This document shows, piece after piece, positions 16,206 through 34,360 of a DNA stretch of 64,000 nucleotides. The notes under the pieces are model-generated. The model was not told the origin of the DNA. It searched no databases and was given only the letters and a program-made list of their open reading frames with translations. A program made the translations under genes and the position numbers. Position 1 is the first letter of the stretch. Each line of letters opens with the position of its first letter. The DNA comes from Lampris incognitus (taxonomy: Eukaryota; Chordata; Actinopteri; Lampriformes; Lampridae). The stretch covers positions 23,864,895-23,928,894 of the forward strand of contig NC_079224.1 of NCBI RefSeq assembly GCF_029633865.1. Direction: 5' to 3'.

Positions 16206-19200
16206 TACATACATACATACATACATACATACATACATACATACATACACACACACACAAAAATGTATGTAAACACACCTGCAGCTGGAGCTCTACCATT
16301 TGTCTGGAAAGGGTTGGTGGCCATCTCTGGGGCAACGGCTGCAGCAACAAAGGGATTTGTGGACGGGACGGCTGAAGGCAATACATAAGAAATTTTAAAC
16401 TATCTTTCAAAATAAAAAACTTTTTAAAAAAATCATGAACGATTATAATAAAAGTTGTAACTACCACCTCCAAATCCAGGCTGCATATTGGGTAAGACTG
16501 GCTGAGTCTGGGCTGGTGAGGATCCAAGCACCGCTACAAACATGTTCCTGCAAACAAAACACTCACATGAAATGAATTCACATCCTTTACAGCCGTATGC
16601 ATGACAAGCTTTCAGTTCATGGGTTGACTAAAAACGTTAGGACAGTTTAAATGTAGGCAAGTTTTCTGCACATAACTCCTTTCCAAGATTCCAGCATTTA
16701 CTGAATTCCTGAGGAAGTTTATAAGTAGTGGTACTACAATACAACGTGTTCGTGTCTATCTCTCTTTCTACAAGTCTTTCACACCCTTGCACATTGCTGC
16801 CTGTGGGGGCAGAGGAGCTGAGTTCGTTGTCTAACTCAGCCAGGGCAGCATAGCGGTCCTCTCTGGAACTTTTCCTCTGGGACTGGGCAGGGACTGCACT
16901 GGACACCGAGGGGATCGGCACACCTCCCCCTAATGATAGATAGAAATGGACACTCAAAGGTCAACGGCCTGATTGAAAGGAGAAGCATGAGCCAGAAGCA
17001 GCATGTATACAGCATACACGCACTTAAATATATACACAGAAGAAAAAAAAAATCCGACATACTACTGTGATGCAGTACACTTTGACAAGAAGAAGCTCAA
17101 TACAATGCGAAGCCTGTATGAGGCTTGATGTCAGGTGTCCACTGGTCACTTCTCTTTGCAGTTCTTTTGAGGCCTCTTTTTCCATGTCATTTTGAATGAA
17201 AAGGAGACACTGTTGCATGCTCAAAAACAATGCTGAGAACTTAGCACATTATCCTAGCACTCAGTGTTGAGCAATAGAGACTGAAAATGCTGACTTTTTA
17301 AAAAACAAAACAAAAGCATGCCAACATTTTTGCAAACAGTGTGCTTTACAAATAGGTTTTAAGTTGAAACAGTTGATTTGTAACAACAGTCATGACCAGA
17401 ACTTCCTCAAAGTGTTACCATTTAAGAAAGCCATTTAAAAGAGGTGCCCAGTTGACTTGAGGGATGAGACCTGAATGGCAAGTGGTAGGTTTGAGGGTGA
17501 ATGTGCTTATGGATGAGGTGTCCAGTGGATGGCATGGTGGTGTTTGAGGGAGGTGGAGGGGATACCTGATGAAAATGATTTTGTGGGGGGTGATGTGCCC
17601 AAATTGGATGGAATTCCTGAGTTGCCAAACACCTCGAAGTTGGCAAAGTTGGCATTTGAATTACCCTGAGTTGCTGCAGGCACAGACAAGGAAACAAAAA
17701 ACAGCGACAATGAATGTGGAAATCAAAGTGGCAGAGCAGGGTATGAGAATGATGACACAAAAAAGGGTACACACTGATAAGTTATCACTATCCACATAAT
17801 TAATCACTGGAACTTCTGCAGTATGCCCTGCTACACTATTCACCAGTAGCTGCCTTGCTCCGCTGGCAGTTACAACCCTTAAACAAAAAACTACAATCTC
17901 ACAGCTAATGAGTCCCCATATTGACCCTTTAGGAATTAGACAATATCTTCAGCTAACTGTTGCTTCAGCACTTTCTTATTATTCATTTTGTTGCTCACAT
18001 AATAAGTGGTCAAGGTCACGTGCACTACCCTAAAAAAAATAAAAAATAAAATAAAATAAATTTTCTACGACTTTAGAAAGTACTGAACTCTGGGAAAAAT
18101 GAAAGCCAGGCAAAGCATTTCCCAACATGGCCACTTCTCAGCCATTTTGTGGCCATCAATTTACTTGTAAAACCGCAAACTTCAGTTAATGCAGCCTTAG
18201 CTGTTTATTTGAATATCTGTCAATGGCACTGTCTTCCAGTACCTTTGGTGGGAAGTAAACTAATTACCTGATTGGCCTTGGAATTGTGCAAAGTTGGCAA
18301 AGTTGGCAGAACTGGCGGGCTGTGAGGGGGGACCAGCAAAGATGTCTCCTCCGAGGTCTGACAGCAAGTCAAACTTCTTCTCCTGACTGACACCATGAGC
18401 CTGGGAACGACCTAATCCTGGAGACTTGCGAGTGGAAAGTGAGATTTGCAGTAGGGGACGCGGTCAGATGTTGATAAATGTTAGTTCAATCTATGTTTCT
18501 TTCTCACAACATCTGGAGACTACAGATACTTAAAGTAAATTATCTCATGGGCAAATGGAGCTCTCCATTACTGTTTACCTGGCGAGGCGGGGTTTTGTTG
18601 AGCTGCAAGGTCTTGAGGGGCTGGACTTCTGGGGTGCTGCCAGTGCTGCTAGCTGAGGAGCCAGACACAGAGGCTTGGACGCTGGCTAGTGACCTCGCCT
18701 GGTCTGGAGGAACATACCTAATCATACAGAAAGAAGTACACAGACATGAAAAACACGTAACATAAATGTATTTACCTAGGGTTAAAGAGCACCTGCAGTA
18801 ATCTAAAAATAATCTCCAAAGCACCCCGGGCATCCAAGTAGTTAATATGTGTGACTTTTTCCTCACAAAAAATATTTTCAAATCATCATCTCCAACCAGC
18901 CTCAACTTCTCAGTGAAATGCTAGTCTATCATTGTGAGTATGTCAGTGTTGAAAAGCCGTGATTGGCTGACCCACCTCCCCCGCCTGCCTGCATCTAGGA
19001 CAAAACCCAACTTTATGAGACACGGCACACACAGCACGCTACCAATATGTCCCGGCTGTTGCTCACCCCAGCAACAGCCTCATTAACCACTACCTTAAGC
19101 CCTATCTAAGTTATCTAATCTTTACCCTAAACTTAACCACTACTGTGCAAAGATCGACTTTTGTGTAGGCACTGCATGACATTTGCAAGTGGTGTTGTTT

Positions 19201-22200
19201 GTATGTCACTCACTGAGAATGTGAATCTGCAGCCCTCGCAGGTAACACCACCACAAGGAAAGTGAAACGTTTTTCGAATTACAACCATAGATCTAAAACC
19301 ATCACAAAGTAACGGTTATCAAATTTTTAACATTCCATGTTTACTGACTTGTTTCAGAGATACAATGTAAAAGCTGTGGAAATCAAGATTTTGACTGCAT
19401 GTGCTCTATAAAAGATAGGGAAGGATGTGTTTCACATTTTCCATATGTTTCAAGTGATCTATTAATTTAAGACTATTTTAGAAATCCTATTTCATTTTTG
19501 CATTATTGCATATAATAAACCTACATGATCTAATCATGTAGGTTTCTTTGATATCACCTATGGCCACATATTATACCAGTTTTAAAGGGAAAATTCACTG
19601 ATTTTCAACCTTATCTCTGTCTATCTGCAACAGGGATAGCACATGAAAAATGCTTGCAGTTTCTGCATCTCTGGGGCAGCAGTGAAACAGAGTTTTTTTT
19701 TTTTTTTTTTTTCTGGCTGCCTAATGATGAATTGATGAACTGATTGATTGATGATGAGTTGGCATCTGGAAAAACTACAGCTTAGCAGGGTAAACTATTC
19801 TAAAAACATTGTTCAAAAAAATCCTCATTCTCTTGACTAAGCTACGTTTCCAATTGTGGAAATTAAATCCCAAAACACTAGCACAGAGGATTTTATAGAT
19901 ACAATACAGAGGCAATGCATTCTGGTACATGGAGGCGCTGTGGGAAAGACTGAGCAGGGCAACAACGGGTTCTCTGTCAATATAGTACACAGTGAGGACT
20001 TTATTGCTTCAATCCACTAAATTACTCATCAATACTAAATGCACATACACAAAACTATCAGTGAAATTTCTCTTTAAAAACACTCTTCAAAGAATTCAAC
20101 AAAGCAATCACTACAGCGCCTCAACAGTTATTTGAAATGTTGATTATGAAATACACTGAGAGGAAAACATTATGGAGGGAATGGACATTCTGACCCAAAT
20201 AGGAAAGGGACTGACTACGATCAAACAATATTTCAATAAATTATTGTTAAATGGCTCTACGAGACAACAATAATTCTTCAGACTATGGTACTTGGGCAAA
20301 CCAGATGACATGCTCATCAATACTGGAAAGAATTTAAGTTAGGATGACAGTGAACCTTAGTATGAACAAATGTTTTTATGAGTGGGTAGTCTACCCTTTT
20401 TAGACTTTCTTTTGTATTTATTAACTTGACACAAGGAAAACAGAAACAGATACAACTACTGCCAGGCACCAACGACTTTTTTTTCAAAATCTTGACTAAT
20501 TCAGGAAAGAAAATAAAACACATTTGACTCTTGATGAAAATATTGTTGAGTGAAAAAAGGGAAAAGGATAAAACATCACTTTACCATCTTTTCTTCTCGT
20601 ATTTTTCCTGAAGAAATTCTTTCACTTTCTGTGGTTCTCGGAAGTCTGGAACAACTGAGGTTCTGTCGTCATAGAGGCCCAACCAGATGTGTTTACAGAC
20701 CTACAGGGGAGCAGAGGAGGGAGAGTGAGGCAGAAGAGGGGAGGGGTGGGGGAAGGGGCGTGGGTGGGGGTTGGGGTCGGGATGTGGGGAGCAGGAAAGG
20801 GTGAAAGGACATAAAGGGAGCAAGGGAGGAAGGAGAATGAGTGGAGTCAGGGGTGACGCAGGGGGGAGGGGATGTGGAGGAAATGTGTGCGTTTGGAGGG
20901 GCAAGAGGAATGCCAATAAATTTGACTGGGCTGAACTCAGAAGTGCTCAGAGGGCGGGTGGACGGTATCTAACCATGTTCAATGGCATCAAAAGGTGATT
21001 TGAATGCCTTTGTCGTTAAGTGTGAATTATACCTCATTGCTGTGTTTCTGTAGGAACTCAATTTCCTGCTGTGTGAATGTGGTCATAGAGATGGACTTCA
21101 CTCTGTGTGGGGGGTTCAGTCCGCGCCTGTGGGTGAAGGGGTTCCGGAGTTACCAAAGGAAAAAGTAAAGCGCTGACAACAACCAAAAATTCAATTCATT
21201 TGACATGAAGGAATTATGATTTAAAAAGAAAAGATTCCCCACCACGGATGCACCGTTAGGCCTACAATTTGCATGGGTACTTCATTTTGTGTACTTTCTA
21301 TACAACATGTATTTCAAGTACCTAAGCATCTATATTAATAATAATAATAATAATCATTACATTTATATAGCGCTTTTCTAGACACCCGAAGCGCTTCACA
21401 TTGAAGGGGGTAACTCACTTCAACCACCATTGTGGTCATTTACTATGCAGTATGAATATGATGCATATGACAGACAATTAAAATCAACATTCAAAGCATC
21501 AGTCAAAATTGCTGGTTTCAGCATTCATTTCCCATAATGACATTGGAAATTCATTCATAGTGGCATAATTAAACTTTTATAAACTACCTCACTTTAATGT
21601 AATAAAAATTCTATAAATCTGGATTTTTGCTTCCGTTTTGTAACAGTATTAGGTGAAAATAATTTCCATTTCAGCATAGTTTTCTTTCACCAACTTTGGG
21701 TAAATCACTTGTGGCCTCATAACTGTACTTGAAGTCATGAACCACCAATGCAAAAACATACCTTAATGATGGGTATTAAAAATAGACTCACTAGGCTGAT
21801 CATTAATAGATAAAGCACATGATCTTGCCAGGGGCATCATCCCAGACTAGGAAGGACGACTGTTAAGGTTATATGTTTGTGCAGGTCTCATCTTACACAG
21901 AATCCTAGGCCAGCTATTTTTTTAGACAGGGCACAAAGAGGGATGCATATATTGATTACACTTGGCCTTACAAATGCTGGGAGTGGATGAGGGATACAAT
22001 TCAGTACAAGGTATCAATATCTTGTAAGCCAACAGTCAGGGAAAACATGCAGCTCAGAAAAATCCATTTCTCCCATCTCCCAACTAAAGAAAACACAACA
22101 TAATGACAATAAGAAGTAGTTTTGCAATAAGTGTGCAAACGTGGAGATACGGCCGACCGGAGCATAAACCGTAGCTGACCATTTCTAGTAACTCAAAATC

Positions 22201-22904
22201 GCTCACATGTGGTTAAGTCAGCAGTTCAATACAACCTATCGCTCAGTTTCTAAGCACCCATCCTGCACTCACGTTATCTTAAAGGTGCGTGCGTGCGTGC
22301 GTGCGTGTGTGTGTGTACACAACATGCGTTGTAGAAGAATGTAAAGATAAAGTTCAGTAAGATGAGGTTTAACCCACCTGTATGACGAAATGTTTAAAAC
22401 GCACTATTCAAATATTTGTCTTTAAGCTACGGGGAACCTTGACCAAAAGGCACGCCGCTTAGACAACACCCTTCACTAACTGTTAAAAAAAACGTTGACC
22501 TTAACGATCATTCACCGTGATGAAAATTGTCAGCCAGCGTTAAAAAAAATGAAACAACGCGTCGGACTGAGCCCTGCCCTACCAAAACGGCCTCAAGCTA
22601 ACCATACAGATACCTGTTCTGACTTAGCCAGCGAGCTAACGGTAGGGGGGCACACAAAATAAGATACCAGCGGCGTTAACTCGTATTGGCGACACTCCAT
22701 AAATTACGGGGCGATTTATTAACGAGAAAACACTCACAAGATGCCGGAACAGGTGGTACAGACGAAGGAGCCCACTGTCATGTTGGCATAGGTCGGGCCG
22801 CGCTGGTCGCAGTCGAAGCATTTCCTATTCGGGGGCAAGCTCGTCATCTCCCGGAGCATCTTCAGATGCGTCTCCTCCTGCTTTCGTTTCGCGCTCGTCG
22901 CCAT
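14039..22904 (-). CDS. agfg1: Arf-GAP domain and FG repeat-containing protein 1 (12 coding exons)
   Basis: Endocytic adaptor of the HRB/AGFG family. Coding exons (minus): 22738-22904, 21033-21126, 20585-20700, 18579-18717, 18268-18424, 17566-17673, 16785-16929, 16468-16547, 16279-16371, 15721-15879, 14388-14479, 14039-14098. All junctions are GT..AG and phases agree, giving 469 residues (human about 562). The N terminus MATSAKRKQEETHLK leads into the Arf-GAP zinc finger C29-x2-C32-x16-C49-x2-C52. The invariant RGLNPPHRVKSISM opens exon 2 and a KVKEFLQEKYEKK helix lies in exon 3. The rest is low-complexity with NF/FG repeats and four NPF motifs (STNPFV, ATNPFQ, SNNPFM, STNPFL), the known EH-domain ligands. 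The protein ends in STNPFL as in mammals. The AGFG1-type N terminus and the MFF/FBXO36 neighbours argue for AGFG1, not AGFG2. Confidence 0.95.
15935..15988. repeat. CA/GC microsatellite before AGFG1 exon 10
   Basis: On the AGFG1 sense strand this is a (TG)n tract followed by GCGC-rich alternating sequence, ending about 55 nt before the exon 10 acceptor. It replaces the usual pyrimidine tract. Confidence 0.97.
16132..16260. repeat. (TA)n-(CA)n-(CATA)n microsatellite after AGFG1 exon 9
   Basis: On the sense strand it starts about 19 nt after the exon 9 donor as GT/TATG repeats. With 15935-15988 it makes up much of the 399-bp intron 9. Confidence 0.97.
20702..20900 (+). repeat. G-rich purine tract in AGFG1 intron 2
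   Basis: The plus strand is almost continuous G/A with many GGG runs. On the AGFG1 sense strand it is therefore a ~200-nt C/T tract running up to the exon 3 acceptor. Open frames here are composition artefacts. Confidence 0.85.
21334..21430 (-). repeat. Short non-LTR 3' end in AGFG1 intron 1
   Basis: An (ATA)n tail followed by ATTTATATAGCGCTTTTCTAG and GAAGCGCTTCACATT, a 3'-end signature common in fish LINE/SINE tails. Family uncertain. Confidence 0.5.
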
Positions 22905-23165
22905 GGCCGGGAACAACGGACGACTATCGACGGGAAAAGTAAAGAGGGAGGACGCGGGAAGAAGGGGAGGGGGGGGACGACTTCGGGGGACGGTAACCGC
23001 GACAAGCCGTGGCCGGACACCTTGCTGGAAGGTCTGAGCAAAACGGGGAGGAGAAGAAGGGGGAGACTGGCGACTGACAATGTTCTTCTTCTACGCAATG
23101 GAAAAAAAGTGAGAAACCGGAAAACTTCGGGAAAGCGGTCGCCGTCTACTGGATCGGTAGGATAA
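22905..23165 (-). promoter_or_regulatory. GC/CpG-rich AGFG1 5' UTR and promoter
   Basis: The sequence directly upstream of the AGFG1 start codon is rich in CG dinucleotides and purine runs on the plus strand. I see no clear TATA box at a fixed distance. The promoter call rests on position and composition only. Confidence 0.45.
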
Positions 23166-23587
23166 TGCCGCACATGTGAACGCAACACGTCTTATCTGTT
23201 ACAACGCGCTAAAGAAGAATTGAATGCAATTGCTTTTTTTTTTAATTACTGGTGAAGTGATTATAGGCTACAATTATGGCGACTGACAATACATTAGGAT
23301 TGCCAACGACTTGATGCGACTCCTAGCCTGGGATTTGGGGGGGGGGGCACATCTTATGCCATAGACGAGTTACTTGGAATCACAAACAAAACACGGGGCC
23401 ACGGGTTAATCGTATTGCTTGAACCAATACCACACACATTTTTGAAAGCTAGAGGAGATGGTGAACACCATAATGAGAGACAAAGTGACTACCTGTACTT
23501 GAGCAGTCAACTATAAAGCCCAATGTATGGCTAACCACCTAAATTACTGCTGCGACCTGCAAAAACCAGCCACTGTTAGATTCAATT

Positions 23588-23684
23588 ACATCCATCTATT
23601 ATCTAAACCGCTTATCCTGCTGTCAGGGTCGCTCGGGGAGACACCTGGACAGGCCGCCAGGCCATCACAGCGCCCACACACGGG

Positions 23685-23737
<53 letters not shown>

Positions 23738-23970
23738 TCATACCTAAGGACAATTTAGTATGGCCAATTCACCTGACTTACAAGTCTTTGGATTGTGGGA
23801 GGAAACCGGAGCCCCCGGAGGAAACCCACGCAGACACGGAGAGAACATGCAAACTCCACACAGAGGATGACCCGGGATGATCCACCAAGGTTGGACTACC
23901 TCAGGCCTCGAACCCAGGGCCTTCTTGCTGTGAGGCGACAGCGCTAACCACTGCACCACCGTGCCGCCAG
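23588..23970 (-). mobile_element. SINE family B, full-length copy
   Basis: On the minus strand it starts GGCGGCACGGTGGTGCAG, with A-box-like GTGGTTAGCGC and B-box-like GGTTCGAGGCC. The body contains TGCATGTTCTCTCCGTG and the tail AGCGGTTTAGATAATAG. A (CA)n expansion of about 45 bp sits inside the body. It matches 49893-50241 in the opposite orientation. Confidence 0.85.
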
Positions 23971-24812
23971 ATTCAATTACAGCGATAATACATCTGCCAT
24001 TGATGGAAAGCACTTCACCATGTCATTGTTACATAAAGCACACTGCAAGAGCAGCATGGATTCTGCACTCTTCACTATATTCACCACTCACTCTTAAATT
24101 GGTTTAAAAAAACAGATTTATTTTGCATTCCAGGAGACTTTGGTAAAATCTGTGACTCTCCCAGGCCAATCCTTGAGAAGTGAGAACCCCACCATACATA
24201 TACTCACAGCTGTATACAAACTTAAATATTGGTTTAATTCAAAACACCAACAGCATTATTTACAAACCAAAATACAAAATCAATACATGATCAGCTGCTT
24301 TGTACAAAATGAAACCATGACTTATCCTCTTTAACATAAAAAGAGCCATTTTCAACAATGCGCTTTTGACAAAATACCACTTTAAGGAATGTTGTTTTAA
24401 AATTCAAGTCTTTGGTGTCTCACTTGGCACATCTACACAACAGGTGCCCATTGAATATCTTGCAGTGAGACATCCCCTGTCTCGTGGTTTGGCTGAGGAG
24501 GGGAGCATCAGGCTTCACTGACAGAGATCACACTGTTCTCTTTCACAGCTGTGTATTTGCCTCCTCTGGATTGCTTGATGGGTTTGCAGGAAGCTAAAAC
24601 AGTCCTTTTGTTGGTTTCCCAATCATGTACATTGAAGAATCGAGTACTTGGTTACATAGCTGTGGGAAGAACTGTAAAGAGAAGATGGAATGATTGTATT
24701 GACAAGGGGGGTAAATACTTCCGAATACAAACTGAGGGGTAAACTTGTTGAAAGGCCCACTCTTATGTTCCAGTCAGGATGCATTACCAACAAGCTCCAT
24801 GCGGTGGAAACA
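23971..24812. other. 3' flank and probable 3' UTR of the FEN1-like gene
   Basis: AT-rich, no coding signal recognised. A minus-strand AATAAA at 24117-24122 is a possible poly(A) site for the gene ending at 24813. Confidence 0.4.
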
Positions 24813-31079
<6,267 letters not shown>

Positions 31080-32140
31080 TGTGCTCGACAAGGAAGCTTT
31101 CTGCAGCGGTTTTCTGCGTCACCGGTTTTCCCAAAAACCGTCGATAGGAGGCAGCATCGAGCAAGGAGAAGACGGCGTTGATATCAACAACATCCAGTTT
31201 ATTTCTATACAGCAAAATATGTACAAACAATACATGTATTCCTATATTAAAAAGAACACAATCGATGTAAACTCAAGACCCCAGCTTTATGTGATGGGTA
31301 GCACAGAGATTAATAAATAAGAAAACATCGGTAAAATGAAATAAAACCAATAATCATTAGAACACTTCTTATATATCAACATATGTATATATCCTCTTTA
31401 TTTCCGATTGTATCCTCGATATACACATTTATTGCATTATTCAAAAATAATTACATCTTTTTCTTTTTATTATACACAAACGTCAGTCACACGTAATCGT
31501 GCAAACAGCAAAGCACAAAACCTTCCATCACGCAAGATGAAAACAAAAAAACACATGCAGTTCATGCTGTTATTCTTTTGAGACAACAATATCAGATAAA
31601 TATCAGAAAAATATAGCTGAAGCTATTGGAAAACGTAAATGAATCAGTACCAACCAGATTCTTAAAAAAAAAACCACTCATATCCTTCATTCTTTTCAAG
31701 TTATTTTACAAAGCCAATGATGGGTATCTAAATTTAATACTAAACACCTGGGGATGTGGTTGCCAGAGCTGTGAACACCTTTTTTAAGTCTATCCCCATC
31801 TTATACTTACTAACTCAAGTTAGTTTGATTTTCACAATGATCTATCTTTTTCCTCATACTGGACATGCAACTCCAACTTGACTTTTACAGTTCAACGCAA
31901 TTAACGGGGGACAAATCAAGTCCTTATTCAATGCCAAAAAGCACTCCACAGTTTAGCCCAAGCTAACATGATGCTATAGTAGTCTATTATGACAAATCTG
32001 TGTGGCTATTTAAAAAATGACGGTCATTTTTATTGCTAAACTCCCTCTTAGTGTTTGCTTTGCTCTGATGTGGTGAAGCAACTCCTGCTAGTAACTGCCT
32101 GTAGGCTGTATTGCAGGAAGAAGCCTGGTAGGATACGGCC
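31080..32140. other. Upstream flank of the FEN1-like gene; no gene seen
   Basis: GC falls quickly away from the start codon and the sequence becomes AT-rich. The promoter of the FEN1-like gene should lie in the first few hundred bases, but no specific element is recognised. Confidence 0.4.
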
Positions 32141-32270
32141 ATAATTCCATCCATTATCCAAGCCACTTATCCCAATCGGGGTTGTGGAGATGCTGGAGCC
32201 TATCCCAGCAGTCATTGGGCAGCAGGCAGGGGACACCCTGGGACAGGCCGCCAGGCCATCACAGAGCCAT
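32141..32270 (-). repeat. SINE family B 3'-end fragment
   Basis: The minus strand matches the family B tail: GGCCTGGCGGCCTGTCCCAG, CTGCTGGGATAGGCTCCAGC, ATAAGTGGCTTGGATAATGG. Confidence 0.75.
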
Positions 32271-32702
32271 TACATGTTTCAGTTACAATAAAAATTAATT
32301 TTTCTGTAAGGTGCTTTCATTACATCACATTTAATTTTTTAATTACATTTTCATTTAATTCAAGTGCCGATAACTCAATTTCAAACAATCATAACCAGAA
32401 GTAAACATAACATAATTTGGTGCGTAACTTCAGTCATCCTATGCATGACCAATTTCAATATCAGAGCGCCACTAGTGAGATACATGCAGCTAGTCCTTGC
32501 CTTTTACATGTCGGTCAATGTTAGGCTGCAGCTGACTCACTGACAGGGTGAGGATACTCTGCAAATGAATGTCAGTAAGTGAACTTCTGAGCCTAGTCTT
32601 GTTCAGGTTCATGAGGCCAAAAGTCTGCCATAATTGACTGTAAAAAAATAATCTAAATAATAATATAAACATTTCAACATTGTCTAAAAAATAAAGTTTT
32701 AT

Positions 32703-33090
32703 TGGGCATCCGGGTAGCATAGTGGTCTATTCCGTTGCCTACCAACACAGGGACCGCCAGTTCGAATCCCCGTGTTACCCCCAGCTTGGTGGGTATGTGT
32801 CCTGGTTGTTGCACTAGCGCCTCCTCTGGTCGATCAGGGCACCTGTTCAGGGAAGAAGGGGAGCTAGGGGGAATAGCATGATCCTACCACACGCTACATC
32901 CCCCAGTGAGCCTCCTCACTGTCAGATGAAAAGAAGTTGCTGACGACTCCACATGTATCGGAGGAGGCATGTGGTAGTCTGCAGCCCTTCCCTGGTCGGC
33001 AGATGGGGTGGAGCAGTGACCGGAATGGCTCGGAAAATAGGGTAATTGGCCAAGACCAATTGGGGAGTAAACAGGGGAAAAATCCAAAAA
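32703..33090 (+). mobile_element. tRNA-headed SINE, family A, plus-strand copy
   Basis: Head GGCATCCGGGTAGCATAGTGG (A box), B box AGTTCGAATCCCC at about 32759-32771, body with GTAGTCTGCAGCCCTTCCC, and an AAAAATAAAA tail. It is shorter than the copy at 26890 because the ACAATTGGCC segment is missing. Confidence 0.85.
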
Positions 33091-33283
33091 TAAAAAAATG
33101 AAATAAAGTGTTATTTTTTACTCAGTGAGGAACGTGGATTTGTCCCCCTTTAATTGCACTGAATTGTAGATGGCAAACTAGATAAGTATGTCAAGTATGA
33201 AGAAAAGGATTGATTACAGTGAAAATGAAACCTACCTATGTACTACATAAGCAGTGAGTAGAAAATAGATAGACTTCAAACAT

Positions 33284-33475
33284 TCTGAGCTACTACTACT
33301 ACTACTACTACTACTTTCGGCTGTTCCCGTTAGGGGTTGCCACAGTGGATCATCCATTTCCATCTCTTCCTGTCCTCTGCATCTTTCTCTGTCACACCAG
33401 CCACCTGCATGTCCTCCCTCACCACATCCATAAACCGCCTCTTTGGCCTTCCTCTTTTCCTCTTCCCTGGCAAAC
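33284..33475 (-). mobile_element. RTE LINE 3' end, second copy
   Basis: On the minus strand: GGCCAAAGAGGCGGTTTATGG, TGTGACAGAGAAAGATGCAG, CCCTAACGGGAACAGCCGAAAG and an (AGT)n tail. It is the last ~190 bp of the same family as 28690-30590, in opposite orientation. Confidence 0.85.
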
Positions 33476-33557
33476 ATTCTGAACTATTCCTTTAAAATTA
33501 AACTCTATCAAATGCTGGGCTTGTTCCCAATGCATTTTTTTTTGAGCTAGTCACTAT

Positions 33558-34169
33558 TTAAAGTAACATTATGCAACTATTTTACCTTAAAATAACAGCT
33601 TCAAAATCCTTTTGATGGTCCACTGACTTGTATTGTACCCAATTTCCCCTTGGGGATGAATAAAGTATTCTGATTCTTATTGCAATAGGGAGAATGGTGC
33701 CTCTTTCATTCCCATTCTGCTCCCCCGAATGGTTGTTCTTGCACTATGTAACTTGGTTTGTGTGAGTAAAATCTCCTGTGAGAAGTTTTTTTTCCTAGGA
33801 TGCCTAAGTCATGACCACTCTACTCTGCCTCTGATTGGCTGGTACTCATTGCCTTTGTTGGTTGGGTTGGTTAGGTTTTGGCATGAAGAGTGAGATTGGT
33901 TAGGGTTAGGGCAAGAATATCAGGATAAGCCAATCAGAGGCAGAGTAGGGCAGGTCATGACTTCGCCATCCTAGGGAAAAAAAACATAGTTTAGAGGGCA
34001 GGAGGTCTTACCCACTCAACCCAAGTTACACAGTGCAAGCACGCATTTGGGGCACGGAGTGGGAATCAAAGAGGCACCATTCTCCCTATTACAAGTCAGT
34101 TTACCATCAAAATGATTATGAAGCTGTTATTTTAGGGTAAAAAAAAACAGTTGCATAATGTTGCTTTAA
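33558..34169. repeat. TTAA-flanked foldback MITE with a nested LINE tail
   Basis: TTAA at 33558-33561 and 34166-34169 flank inverted tips AGTAACATTATGCAACT and AGTTGCATAATGTTGCT. Arms of over 200 bp pair (for example AGGGAGAATGGTGCCTCTTT at about 33688 with AAAGAGGCACCATTCTCCCT near 34070). A ~50-bp non-LTR tail (TTTCCCCTTGGGGATGAATAAAGTA) at about 33636-33684 interrupts only the left arm. TTAA target sites are typical of piggyBac and Kolobok elements, so it is probably a non-autonomous relative. Confidence 0.75.
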
Positions 34170-34360
34170 GCCCATTACTTTGTATCCTAATTCCAACAGC
34201 AAAATGTCCTATTTACAAATGTTATTTCTTCCCACTTAGAGGATTGATAGCAAACATCGATGGAAGTAACTTCAACTTGGGGCCATGCAAATGGCTTCTC
34301 AAAATGAACGAGGAACAGCTTTGACTACCAATGTTCTGGGAGAATCAGACCTGTCTGATC

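Noticed and set aside
17422-17565. Possible extension of AGFG1 exon 6 past its donor (IPSTSLKHHHAIHW)
   Set aside because: It runs to a stop and lacks NF/FG character; the GT donor at 17565 restores the phase needed by exon 7.
19516-19546. Short palindrome AAACCTACATGA / TCATGTAGGTTT
   Set aside because: A 12-bp stem in AT-rich intron sequence of AGFG1; no context suggests function.
20550-20998. Gly- and Pro-rich frames around AGFG1 exon 3
   Set aside because: Generated by the G-rich intron tract; the supported coding sequence is exon 3 on the minus strand.
22289-22318. GTGC/GTGT repeat near AGFG1 exon 1
   Set aside because: A short simple repeat in intron 1 with no splice-site proximity.
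24640-24740. Tc1-tip-like words near GAAAGGCCCACTC and AAATACTTCCG
   Set aside because: No inverted partner or TA-bounded end could be found within reach.
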